NCBI RefSeq assembly: GCF_000764535.1
Contig: NZ_CP009571.1
Coordinates: 806,001-870,000 of the forward strand
Reading direction: 5' to 3'
DNA: 64,000 nt
DNA from: Sphingomonas taxi
GTDB lineage: Bacteria > Pseudomonadota > Alphaproteobacteria > Sphingomonadales > Sphingomonadaceae
Numbering within the stretch: position 1 is the stretch's first letter; the number at the start of each line of letters is the position of its first letter. Under the pieces are notes generated by a model that saw only the letters and a program-made list of their open reading frames with translations, was not told the DNA's origin and ran no database searches. Shown here in pieces: positions 9,877-17,870 of this stretch. The translations under genes and the position numbers were made by a program.

Positions 9877-12387
9877 TCAGGCGCGCGCCGCGCTTCCGAT
9901 CAGGGGCAGCATCGTCGCGGCAAGGCCGTCGCCGCGTGCCTCGAGGCGGATCGGACCACCCTTCTCCCCTGCCTGGACCAGCGCCATCGCCAAGCCGTTG
10001 AACGCGGATCGCGTCGTGGCGTGATCGGGCTCCAGGCTGCGCGGATCGCCGTTGCCGACACCGAGCAATACCGCGTCGCCGCTCAGCACGAAGCTGATGC
10101 GGTTGCTGGCGGTCGGTACCTCGCGGCGCCGTTTGTCGAGGATCGCGGCGCGGACCACCGCGACCTCGCCCGGTGCGAGCTGGCGTCGATCGCTCGACAG
10201 GCCGATCCCTGCGGGTGCGCCGGTCGTCTGTCGTTCGGCGGTCAGGATAAGGCCACCATTACGGAAACCCCGCGCGGTGATCCGGCCCGGTGCGTACGGC
10301 ACCTGCCAAGCGAGATGCGCGTTGCGCGCCACCGTCTGCCGCCCGAGGCTGCGACCGTTGAGGAACAATTCGACCGCGTCGCAATTGCTGTGCACCCAGA
10401 CCGCGACCGTCTGCCCCTCTCGACCCGGCCAGTTCCAGTGCGGGAAGAGGTGGAGCACCGGCTCCGCCCCCCACCAGGCGCGGTAATAATGGAAATTGTC
10501 CTTGGGGAAGCCGCACAGGTCCATCTGGCCGAAGTGGGAGACGTTTTCCGGCCAGCGTTCGAACGGCGTCGGCTCGCCGCGATAGTCGAAGCCGGTCCAG
10601 ACGAACCCGCCGGCGAGGAACGGCCGCGCGTCGTAGAAGGACCACCATTTCTCCGCGGTCGTCGCCCAGACCGGATAGTCCTGATCGTAGGCGGGGACGA
10701 GCCCTTCCTTGTCGTTGCGGGCATATTCGCCGCGCGTCATCACCGTGCTGCCCGTCTCGGTGCCGATCATCGGCACGGTCGGATGCTTGGCGTGATAGCC
10801 GTCGATCTCGCCGAGATAATAATTGCAGCCCATGACATCGAGCACGCGCGAGGCGCCCTGCCCGAGCTTGCCGTTGAATGCCTCGGTCACCGGACGGGTG
10901 CCGTCGAGCGCGTGGACGCGGCGCTTCATCGTCTCGGCGATGCGGGCGCCGTTTTCGGTGCCGCGGTGGATCTCCTCGTTGCCGATGCTCCAGATGAAGA
11001 CACTGGGGTGGTTGCGACCCTGCCGCACGACGCGGTCGAGCTGTGACAGGCCTTCGGCATTGCTCGACATCTGCCGCGTCTCGCTCATCACGAGGATGCC
11101 GAGCCGGTCGCAGGCGTCGAGGATCGCCGGCGCGGGGGCATGATGGGTCGAGCGATAGGCGTTGGCGCCCATCGCCTTGAGCTGTTCGAGCCGCCAGACG
11201 TGCAGGCTGTCGGGCACCGCGAAACCGACGCCGGCATGATCCTGATGATTGCAGGTGCCCTTGATCTTCACCGGACGGTCGTTGAGGAAGAAACCGCGGT
11301 CGGGATCGAAGCGGATCGTGCGGATGCCGAAGCGCGTCTCGTCGCGGTCGACCGGCGCATCGTCGATCAGGATCTCGCTGGTCAGCGTATAGAGGTGCGG
11401 CGTCTCCAGCGACCAGAGCGCCGGACTGGCGAGCAGCGTCTGCTGCGCCGCGATCGTCTCGCCCCAGGCGGGCAGCGCGAGCGGATCGGAGGTCAGCCGC
11501 GCCACCACCCGTCCGTCCGGCGCGGCGATCGTCGAGCGCAGCCGCACGCGTGTGGCGGGGCCGTCGTTGACGATCTCGGTCGCGATCGCCACCTGCGCGC
11601 CCGCTGCGGCGACGGTGGTGCGTACGGTCGCACCCCATTGCCGGATGTGCACCGGCGCGGTCTTGACCAGCCGCGCGTGGCGATAGAGGCCGGCGCCCTC
11701 GTACGACCATGCCTCGCCGAGGCTGACGTCGCAGCGGACGAGCAGCACATTGTCCTCGCCCGGCTTGGCGAAGTCGGTGACGTCGATCTCGAACGGCGTA
11801 TAGCCGCTCTCGTTCGACCCGACGACGAAGCCGTTGAGGATAACGAGGCAGTCGCGCGACACGCCGTCGAACTGGAGCAGCAGCCGGCGCGTCGCATCCG
11901 CCGGCGTCAGGCGGATGATGCGCCGGTACCAGCCGACGCTGGTCGCCGGCCACATCCGGCCGAGCGGCTTGAAGCCCTGATAGGCGCCGGTTTTGTCCGC
12001 GTCGCTGCCCGGCGCGCCGAACCGCTCGAACGGCAAGTCGACTGCCCAGTCGTGCGGCAGCGACACCGTCGCCCAATCCTTGGCGTCGAACTTGGCTTCG
12101 GCGGCCGGGGTGCCGGCGTCGCCCGATTTGGCATAGGTATCGTGGCTGCGGCCGAAGCCGAAGTCCCTGGCCGGATCGCTGGCGTGGCCGAGGTGGAAGC
12201 GCCAGTCGGTGTCGAGCGGCTCGACGATGCGCGGGTTCGGCGAACCGGCCGGAGCCGCCGCAGCGAGCGGCGCGGCGGGCAACAGCGCCGCGACGGCGGA
12301 GGCGCCGCCGGTCTTCAGGAGCGCGCGGCGGTGCGGGTGGCTCAAAAGGCGTCCTTCCGTCGGTTGATCGGATCGCCATTCCATCAT
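9877..12387 (-). CDS. glycoside hydrolase family 2 protein (beta-galactosidase-like), Tat-exported
   Basis: An 836-residue family 2 glycoside hydrolase. The N-terminus has a twin-arginine motif (HRRALLKTGG, residues 19-28) and an Ala-rich hydrophobic stretch ending near APA, so periplasmic export by Tat is likely. The sugar-binding domain comes first (DWRFHLGH, near residue 61), then an Ig-like domain (250-360), then the TIM barrel with acid/base Glu471 (SIGNE) and nucleophile Glu544 (MIGTE), and C-terminal beta domains. Beta-galactosidase is the nearest guess; beta-glucuronidase or mannosidase cannot be excluded. The start may be the second ATG at 12384. It stands alone, with no sugar transporter or TonB receptor beside it. 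Confidence 0.92.
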   Translation of the reverse strand: MMEWRSDQPTEGRLLSHPHRRALLKTGGASAVAALLPAAPLAAAAPAGSPNPRIVEPLDTDWRFHLGHASDPARDFGFGRSHDTYAKSGDAGTPAAEAKFDAKDWATVSLPHDWAVDLPFERFGAPGSDADKTGAYQGFKPLGRMWPATSVGWYRRIIRLTPADATRRLLLQFDGVSRDCLVILNGFVVGSNESGYTPFEIDVTDFAKPGEDNVLLVRCDVSLGEAWSYEGAGLYRHARLVKTAPVHIRQWGATVRTTVAAAGAQVAIATEIVNDGPATRVRLRSTIAAPDGRVVARLTSDPLALPAWGETIAAQQTLLASPALWSLETPHLYTLTSEILIDDAPVDRDETRFGIRTIRFDPDRGFFLNDRPVKIKGTCNHQDHAGVGFAVPDSLHVWRLEQLKAMGANAYRSTHHAPAPAILDACDRLGILVMSETRQMSSNAEGLSQLDRVVRQGRNHPSVFIWSIGNEEIHRGTENGARIAETMKRRVHALDGTRPVTEAFNGKLGQGASRVLDVMGCNYYLGEIDGYHAKHPTVPMIGTETGSTVMTRGEYARNDKEGLVPAYDQDYPVWATTAEKWWSFYDARPFLAGGFVWTGFDYRGEPTPFERWPENVSHFGQMDLCGFPKDNFHYYRAWWGAEPVLHLFPHWNWPGREGQTVAVWVHSNCDAVELFLNGRSLGRQTVARNAHLAWQVPYAPGRITARGFRNGGLILTAERQTTGAPAGIGLSSDRRQLAPGEVAVVRAAILDKRRREVPTASNRISFVLSGDAVLLGVGNGDPRSLEPDHATTRSAFNGLAMALVQAGEKGGPIRLEARGDGLAATMLPLIGSAARA

Positions 12388-12802
12388 TTCGCCTTTAGTC
12401 CGTCAAATATATTATACGATGATAAGGTCTTCGACCGATTGCGTATGGCAAGCGACGGGGTGAGGAATGATTTGATTTCACGTGCGTTCGCAATGACTTG
12501 AGTGAGCATGCCCGCTCGGATTGCGGATGGATGTTTGACGTCAGTGGCTTGGGTCGATTTGCATCAGCGCAGGCGGGTGCAGCCTTGTGAATCACGTCCG
12601 GACTTTTGCTGATAAGCAGTTGAGGACGCGCGTATTATCCAAAGTTCGATGCCGCTGGGCCGATCGTTTCGTGTGCCGACCGCGGCGATTGCGACGCTGC
12701 CATACGTCGTTGCCCGAGATTGCAAAATCGCCTGCATTAACCCAATGGTAGCCTCCTCGTGCCAGGGATGGCCGAGGGGTAACCCTACAATAGGAGATTA
12801 GC
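12388..12802. other. 415-bp divergent intergenic region
   Basis: Separates the glycoside hydrolase from the small membrane protein gene. The first 60 bases are AT-rich by local standards (AAATATATTATACGATGATAAG near 12403), the likely promoter area for the hydrolase. The rest is less GC-biased than neighbouring genes and has no convincing coding frame: a 66-codon minus-strand frame at 12395-12595 lacks a plausible start signal and composition. AGGAG at 12792-12796 is the ribosome site of the next gene. Confidence 0.5.
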
Positions 12803-13045
12803 GTGATTCGTAAGTACCTCACCGCCGTTGCCGCTACGGCCCTCGTCGCTGCACCGGTCGCTGCGGCACCGGCCAACCCCGCTGCGAGCCTGTCGGTCGC
12901 CAAGTCGGTGCGCACCGGTTCCACCTCGGCCAAGAAGAACGAGCTCGCCGGTGGCGGCGTCATCATCGCCGTACTGGCGGTCGCTGCCGTGGCAGCCGGC
13001 ATCGTTGCCGTCGCTTCGGACGACGACAAGGCCGACAGCAACTAA
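12803..13045 (+). CDS. small exported/membrane protein with Gly-Ala-rich hydrophobic C-terminal segment
   Basis: An 80-residue protein with a clear signal peptide (MIRKYLTAVAATALVAAPVAAA), a short polar middle and a second hydrophobic stretch (GGGVIIAVLAVAAVAAGIVAVA) before an acidic tail SDDDKADSN. It starts at GTG, supported by AGGAG six bases upstream. The pattern is a small envelope protein with one membrane helix after signal cleavage. Proteins of this kind are common in sphingomonads but have no assigned role. A strong terminator follows 70 bp after the stop. Confidence 0.8.
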   Translation: MIRKYLTAVAATALVAAPVAAAPANPAASLSVAKSVRTGSTSAKKNELAGGGVIIAVLAVAAVAAGIVAVASDDDKADSN

Positions 13046-13112
13046 GATCCGTTTTCCGCGGTCGTCGCCTGTGGGCGCGGCCGCCGGTCACGGCAGCGCC
13101 ACGGGCGCTCGC

Positions 13113-13134
13113 AAAGGGGGCTACGGCCCCCTTT
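13113..13134. terminator. bidirectional rho-independent-type terminator
   Basis: A perfect 9-bp stem AAAGGGGGC (13113-13121) pairing with GCCCCCTTT (13126-13134) around a TACG loop. The A and T ends make it usable in both directions. It ends the plus-strand gene at 12803-13045 and, from the other side, the minus-strand small membrane protein gene, whose TAG stop (13121-13123) lies inside the hairpin. Confidence 0.85.
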
Positions 13135-13375
13135 GTTGTGTCTGCGGGCGGGACACGTCGTCGCGCTGGTCGGTCAGGCGCGCCGGGCCGCGGCCCCATC
13201 GGCCCATCAGCGCGCGCACCAGTCCGCCGCGCCGGTAATAGGCATCGTGCCACTCGGCGGCACGCCGCTGCTGCACGCGCCGGTCGTAGCGCAACGCGAG
13301 ACACAGGCTGGCGATCAGCACCGCGATTCCGGCGAGGATCAGGGCATCGCTTGCGGAAAGATGTTCCCAATACAT
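13121..13375 (-). CDS. small single-pass membrane protein, unknown function
   Basis: An 84-residue protein beginning MYWEHLSASDALILAGIAV, with one hydrophobic helix (ALILAGIAVLIASLCLAL) followed by a very basic, Arg-rich cytoplasmic-type tail. An alternative ATG at 13390 would add five residues. The stop codon is within the shared terminator. No family is recognised. Composition and the presence of a proper terminator support it as real; confidence is limited by its size. Confidence 0.55.
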   Translation of the reverse strand: MYWEHLSASDALILAGIAVLIASLCLALRYDRRVQQRRAAEWHDAYYRRGGLVRALMGRWGRGPARLTDQRDDVSRPQTQQRGP

Positions 13376-13394
13376 TCTCAAGCGCCCCATCGGG

Positions 13395-13436
13395 CGCCCT
13401 GCCGGCCCGGGAGTTGACGAGCCCGCCGGCAGGGCG
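13395..13436. repeat. perfect 12-bp inverted repeat
   Basis: CGCCCTGCCGGC (13395-13406) is exactly complementary to 13425-13436, with an 18-base loop. It lies just upstream of the small membrane protein gene at 13121-13375 and would form a stable hairpin in its leader, or be the 3' structure of the acyltransferase gene at 13586-14164, which points toward it. No T-run follows. Confidence 0.6.
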
Positions 13437-13585
13437 TGGTACAGACATGCCGGTCGGGACGCCGGCGAGCAACCGCAATCGCTATAGGGTCTTGCGCCGG
13501 AATCCCGTTCCGAAACAAATCAACTCACGCCGCACGGCTTCGCTCCGCCCGGCGCATCGCTACTAAGCACCGCCGGCAGCGGGCA

Positions 13586-14164
13586 TCAGGCGCGCTTCGT
13601 CGCCAGCACCACCGGCGTCGCGGCGACGCCGGGCACGGGCAGGTCCTTGATCCGTCGCGCGCGGATGGCGCCGGAGGGACCGGCCATGTTGACGTACAGG
13701 CCGTTGGGCTCGGTATCCTCGACGACCAGCGCCTTGGCGCCGATCTCGCAGCCCGCGCCGATCGTGACGCCGGGATTGATCGTCACGTCGGTCATCACCC
13801 AGCTGCCCGCCTTGATCGTGATCGGCGAGTCGATCGTCTCCTGCGACGAGCGCCGCTTGGGATTGCCGGTGTGATGATGCGTGCTGGTGGTGAAGGTGAC
13901 GCCCGACGAGACGCGCGCGCCCGCCTCGAAGATCAGCGGCGCGGCACCGTCGTAGCGGGCGAAGCAGTTGAGCATCGCATCCGGTCCCATCACGATGTCG
14001 GCGCTGTCGAGCCAGCAGGAATGACGGATGGTGGCGGTCGGGTGGATCCGCGCGCCTGCGAAATTGAGCAGGTGCCGCCGCAAGCCGTCGGAGATGAACA
14101 CCGAGCCCTGGATGCGCAGGATCAGGGCGCGCAGCTTCGTTCGTTTCCAACGAATCTGGGTCAT
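13586..14164 (-). CDS. acyltransferase with left-handed beta-helix (hexapeptide repeats)
   Basis: A 192-residue hexapeptide-repeat acyltransferase. Repeats run from IHPTATIRHSCWL through ITIKAGSWVMTDVTINPGVTIGAGCEIGAKALVVED, with the catalytic-type histidine in TTSTHHHTGNP. The pattern is that of WcaF/LacA-like O-acetyltransferases, which acetylate sugars of surface polysaccharides. It has no polysaccharide genes beside it; the XrtA locus in this window is over 30 kb away. The substrate is unknown. The ATG at 14164 gives MTQIRWKRTKLRALIL. Confidence 0.85.
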   Translation of the reverse strand: MTQIRWKRTKLRALILRIQGSVFISDGLRRHLLNFAGARIHPTATIRHSCWLDSADIVMGPDAMLNCFARYDGAAPLIFEAGARVSSGVTFTTSTHHHTGNPKRRSSQETIDSPITIKAGSWVMTDVTINPGVTIGAGCEIGAKALVVEDTEPNGLYVNMAGPSGAIRARRIKDLPVPGVAATPVVLATKRA

Positions 14165-14460
14165 CGGCTGTCTCCCGGCACACTACGGTCATCGTCGTTT
14201 TCGACGGAACTCGGGCACGAATGTTGTCCTAAAGCTACAGACCCATTTTGTCATCAGTCAAATGATTCTGTCCGATCGGCGTCACGGTCGATCGCATGAC
14301 AATCCGATGGCCACGAACATACGGAACGCGACGTTAACCTTCTCCGGCTACACGCAGACTCGGTCGGAAAGACCATGGAAGGGATTGCCGGACTGACCTG
14401 CCCGCCCAGTATCTGGTGGGTGGGTCAGTTTACCCACAAACCCCTGCCCTGCCGCGGCCG
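14165..14460. other. intergenic region with hairpin at 14393-14428
   Basis: Separates two minus-strand genes, so the part near 14165-14330 probably holds the acyltransferase promoter; it is relatively AT-rich (TTTTGTCATCAGTCAAATGATT near 14252). At 14393-14428 a long stem (CTGACCTGCCCGCC with GGTGGGTGGGTCAG, G-U pairs allowed) could end transcription of the upstream exported cluster or be a repeat. No gene seen. Confidence 0.45.
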
Positions 14461-15066
14461 TCACACCCGCGCGCTGTCGACGACGCGCCGCGCCGTCGGT
14501 GCGCTCCGCTCGTAATAATAGAGCGCGGGCGCCTCATAGGTGATCAGATACAGGCGGCCGCGGATGATCGCGCCGAACGCCTCGCCGCGCCGGTGCAGCG
14601 ATTCGTCGAGACGGATATAGCTGTAGGTGAAATGGACGCCGTCGCTGCCGGCGAAGCGTGCCGGCTCGACCCGCTCGATCGTCATCGCCGCGATGCCGCG
14701 CGCGACGCGATAGCTGTTCTCCAGCAAAATCGGGATGTCGGTGACCAGCATCGTCGCCGCCACGCGCGGCAACGGCCGCTCCTTCCGGTTGACCTCTCGG
14801 AACAGCGTCTTGCCGTCGGCGATCCCGCCATAGAAGGTCAGTGCGTCGAGCTGGTCGCCGTCGCGCGTCCAGCGTTCCGCATAGCGTCCGGGGCGAACGC
14901 CGAGCCTGTTCCATTCGGCGTCAGGCTGTACGGTCAGCACCGATCCGGCGACGGCGATGCGCTGCCCCGCCGGGATGAGCGTGTTGGCGGCGTGGACCGG
15001 CGCCGCGAGAGCGAGCGCCGCGGCGGCGAGCGCGATGGAGGGGAAGCGGCGCAACGTCATCGGCAA
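14461..15066 (-). CDS. exported protein of unknown function
   Basis: A 201-residue protein with a clear signal peptide (MPMTLRRFPSIALAAAALALAAPVHAA). The mature part is beta-rich with no motif I recognise. It follows the M48 metalloprotease gene by three bases and is third in a three-gene unit (16981 to 14461) whose products all have signal sequences, so it probably works in the same envelope process. Confidence 0.75.
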   Translation of the reverse strand: MPMTLRRFPSIALAAAALALAAPVHAANTLIPAGQRIAVAGSVLTVQPDAEWNRLGVRPGRYAERWTRDGDQLDALTFYGGIADGKTLFREVNRKERPLPRVAATMLVTDIPILLENSYRVARGIAAMTIERVEPARFAGSDGVHFTYSYIRLDESLHRRGEAFGAIIRGRLYLITYEAPALYYYERSAPTARRVVDSARV

Positions 15067-15069
15067 GCC

Positions 15070-16209
15070 TCATGAAGCGATCAGGGTGGAGATCAGCGGC
15101 GCATCGCCCGCATCGGGCTTGCGCCGAAGATAGTCGCGCAGCGCCGCCTTGCCCGGCTCGGCCTGGTTGCCGCGCAACAGCGCGAGGCCGAGCCCGCGAT
15201 AGGCTTCCGGCGGCGCGTCGCCACGGCCGATCGCGTCGCGATAGAAACCGGCGGCGCTCACCAGATCGCGCGGATTGCCGCGTTCGCGATACAATTCGCC
15301 CCGCGCGAACAGGAGCGGCGTCGTCCAGCCGTCCGCCGCCAGTTGCGCGAGCAGATATTCGCTGCCGCCGAAGTCGTTGCGCTTGATCTGGTCGGCGAGC
15401 AGGCGCGGCAGCCATGGCGCGACCGCCGCGCGATACCGCGCCGCCTCGTCCGCGCCGTGGACGCCGATCGCCGCCGCCGCGGCACGCAGATAGGTGGCGC
15501 GGGTGAGATCGGTCGGATGCGTCGCGAAGAAACCGGCGGTGTAGCGTTGGTCGGGCTTGCGATAGCGGCCGATCGCGCTCGCGTCCGTCTCCGCCATGGC
15601 GCGCACCCAGATGTCCGCCGCCGCCGATGCCGGATAGGACGAGGCCGCTAGGTAGCGCAGGCCGAGCAGGTCCGCCGCTTTCTCCTGCGCGCGATCGAAG
15701 CGGTAGAAGCCGCCGATCGTCGCCACCTGCAAGGCGAAGCCGCCGCCGAGGATCGATGCCCAGGCGAGCAAAGCGTTGCCGCTGCGCCGGTGGCGGAAGC
15801 TCGCCACGGTATGACGCAGCTCGAAATGGCCGAATTCGTGGCCGAGCATCGCGCCGAGCTCCGCCTCGCTGTGCAGCCGCAGCAGCGCACCCGTCCACAC
15901 CGTCATCATCCCGTTGGGATAGGTGGTCGCGTTGAACGCCGGGATGCGCACGATGTAGAGCCGGATCGCGGCGCAGCGATCGGCACCGACGGTGCGGCAC
16001 AGGACGTCGCGGACGAAGGCGTTGAGCGCGGGATCGCGGATCACCTCCGGCGCATCGCGCAGCCGCCGCTCCTCTTCGTCGGCGATCATCCACGCACCAC
16101 GCTCGTCGACATCGGTAGGCTGATAGGCGGGAACATAGGGCGGCAGCACCGGATCGGACGCCGCAGTCGCGGTCGAGACGATCAGCGCGGCGGCGATCAG
16201 GCGGCGCAT
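15070..16209 (-). CDS. M48-family zinc metalloprotease with TPR-like tail, exported
   Basis: A 379-residue periplasmic M48-type protease. The signal peptide is MRRLIAAALIVSTATAAS; the zinc site is LGHEFGHFELRH (HEFGH at residues 124-128) with the third ligand Glu in RAQEKAADLLGLRYL. The C-terminal third (GELYRERGNPRDL... GLGLALLRGNQAEPGKAALRDYL) looks like tetratricopeptide repeats. This is the BepA/LoiP-type arrangement used in outer-membrane quality control. I chose the ATG at 16209 because it opens a signal peptide; the frame extends further upstream only as a shadow of the preceding gene. It is the middle gene of three exported-protein genes. Confidence 0.88.
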   Translation of the reverse strand: MRRLIAAALIVSTATAASDPVLPPYVPAYQPTDVDERGAWMIADEEERRLRDAPEVIRDPALNAFVRDVLCRTVGADRCAAIRLYIVRIPAFNATTYPNGMMTVWTGALLRLHSEAELGAMLGHEFGHFELRHTVASFRHRRSGNALLAWASILGGGFALQVATIGGFYRFDRAQEKAADLLGLRYLAASSYPASAAADIWVRAMAETDASAIGRYRKPDQRYTAGFFATHPTDLTRATYLRAAAAAIGVHGADEAARYRAAVAPWLPRLLADQIKRNDFGGSEYLLAQLAADGWTTPLLFARGELYRERGNPRDLVSAAGFYRDAIGRGDAPPEAYRGLGLALLRGNQAEPGKAALRDYLRRKPDAGDAPLISTLIAS

Positions 16210-16210
16210 C

Positions 16211-16981
16211 TCAAGGCGCTGCTGCGGGCTTGCCGGGGAAGCCGGCGAGCAACTGCCGCACGCGCTTCTCGGCGCCGGCGGCATCGCGGACGTCCCCGCC
16301 CATCTGCCAATCGGCGTTGAGCCACACCAGATCGCCGGTACGCAGATCGACCAGCCCGGCGAACCCCCGGTGTACCCCGGCGGTGACCGGCACCCGCGCG
16401 AGTGCGGCGAAGATCTGCAACACCTTGCGTCCGGTCGAACCGAAATGATCCTCGGTCGAGACGAACAGCGCGTAATCGGCGCCGGCGAGGCCGGGCAGCG
16501 TCGCAACCTCCGGCCCGAGGCTCCAGGCGAACTGGTCCTTGCGCTTCTTGGTCGGCAGCCGGTTGCCGACGAAGAACTGATATTCGATCACCGACGCCGC
16601 GACCGTATCGAACAGCGCCTGATATTCGGCAAGCCGCGCGGCGTCCGCGCCGACGGGCTCGACATAATCGGTCACGTCGTTGCCGAGCCGCCGCTCCGCC
16701 GTACGCAACGCGGCGCCAAGTGCGTCGCGTGCCTGTGCGGTCCAGTCGGCATTGGGTTCGAACATCCCCGCGGTCGATTGCGCCCCGACCTGGATCGAAG
16801 GCCGGATCAGCACGATATGCGCCGATCCCGGCGTCAGCGTGAAACCCGGCTTGACGCCGGACTTCTCCTGCGCCGACGCCGACGACGCCCCGACCAGCAA
16901 CCAGACCACCATAATGATCCGAACAATCTGCAAGTTACCGCCCCCGGCCATCGGACTGCTATCCGACTCGCAACTTTGCAT
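16211..16981 (-). CDS. exported protein of unknown function, first gene of M48 unit
   Basis: A protein of up to 256 residues. The hydrophobic signal (VRIIMVVWLLVGASSASAQ) is preceded by about 20 residues if the ATG at 16981 is used; a TTG in front of QIVRIIM, with a G-rich run upstream, would give a more typical signal peptide. The mature part (TPGSAHIVLIRPSIQVG..., DYALFVSTEDHFGSTGRKVLQIFAA, GLVDLRTGDLVWLNADW) recalls envelope proteins annotated as GNA1162- or LpoB-like, but I cannot assign it. It ends two bases before the M48 protease start. Confidence 0.75.
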   Translation of the reverse strand: MQSCESDSSPMAGGGNLQIVRIIMVVWLLVGASSASAQEKSGVKPGFTLTPGSAHIVLIRPSIQVGAQSTAGMFEPNADWTAQARDALGAALRTAERRLGNDVTDYVEPVGADAARLAEYQALFDTVAASVIEYQFFVGNRLPTKKRKDQFAWSLGPEVATLPGLAGADYALFVSTEDHFGSTGRKVLQIFAALARVPVTAGVHRGFAGLVDLRTGDLVWLNADWQMGGDVRDAAGAEKRVRQLLAGFPGKPAAAP

Positions 16982-17162
16982 ATCACACAGAGTCGAGATT
17001 TAGAACTGCGACTTTAGCCCTAGTTTCTGCCTATTGCTTCACCGTCGAGCTACAACACATGGGTGGCCCGTCTAATATATTGATTGCGTTGCCATTCGCA
17101 GACGTGACGCGCCCGATCACCGGGTCGGCACCAAACCGGCGCACGGGCGTTACGATCGCGCA

Positions 17163-17870
17163 ATGGTTTCACGCCACCTGAAAGTCGCCAGCTACAATAT
17201 CCACAAGGGCGTCGGTCTCGACCGTCGCCGCAACCCGGAACGGGTGCTGGAGGTGCTGCGTGAGATCGACGCCGACGTCATCGCCTTGCAAGAGGCGGAC
17301 CGCCGCTTCGGCACGCGCGAATCGGTGCTGCCGACGCATCTGCTCGACGAGCACAGCGACTGGAAGCCGGTCGAATTCGGCATGCGCGCGCTGTCGATGG
17401 GCTGGCACGGCAACGTCATCCTCGTGCGCAAGTCGGCGCGGGTGGTCGAGCGCGCGCCGATCCATTTGCCCTCGCTCGAACCGCGCGGCGCGGTGATGGC
17501 GGATATCGAGACGCATGCCGGCATGCTGCGCGTCGTCGGCATGCACCTCGACCTCTCCGGCCTGTGGCGGCGGCGGCAGGCGGCGGCGATCATGGCACAT
17601 GTCGAGACCGCGACGCTGCGCCATCCGACCGTGCTGATGGGCGACCTCAACGAATGGACCGCCGCGGCAGGGTGCCTGCGCGACTTCTGCCGCGACTATC
17701 GCATGGCCGCGACCGGGCCGAGCTTCCACGCGCGCCGGCCGGTCGGGCGGCTCGACCGGATCATGGTGTCGCCCGAGCTGACCGTCGCCGAGTGCGGCGT
17801 CCATGCCAGCGCCGCGGCGCGCAAGACCTCGGATCATCTGCCGATCTGGGCGACGCTGGCGCCCGCCTGA
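17163..17870 (+). CDS. endonuclease/exonuclease/phosphatase family protein
   Basis: A 235-residue EEP-fold hydrolase with the family landmarks VASYNIHKGVG (metal-binding Asn), IALQEADRR (catalytic Glu), GMHLDL, MGDLNEW and the final SDHLPIWATL with the Asp-His pair. Members cleave phosphodiesters or phospholipid head groups (sphingomyelinase, IP phosphatases, AP endonuclease). Its TGA overlaps the ATG of a patatin-like gene (ATGA), so a lipid substrate is a reasonable inference. No signal peptide is visible. Confidence 0.88.
   Translation: MVSRHLKVASYNIHKGVGLDRRRNPERVLEVLREIDADVIALQEADRRFGTRESVLPTHLLDEHSDWKPVEFGMRALSMGWHGNVILVRKSARVVERAPIHLPSLEPRGAVMADIETHAGMLRVVGMHLDLSGLWRRRQAAAIMAHVETATLRHPTVLMGDLNEWTAAAGCLRDFCRDYRMAATGPSFHARRPVGRLDRIMVSPELTVAECGVHASAAARKTSDHLPIWATLAPA

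Noticed and set aside
12395-12595. 66-codon frame in the gap before the small membrane protein gene
   Set aside because: No SD, composition unlike local genes, and it overlaps the likely promoter of the glycoside hydrolase.
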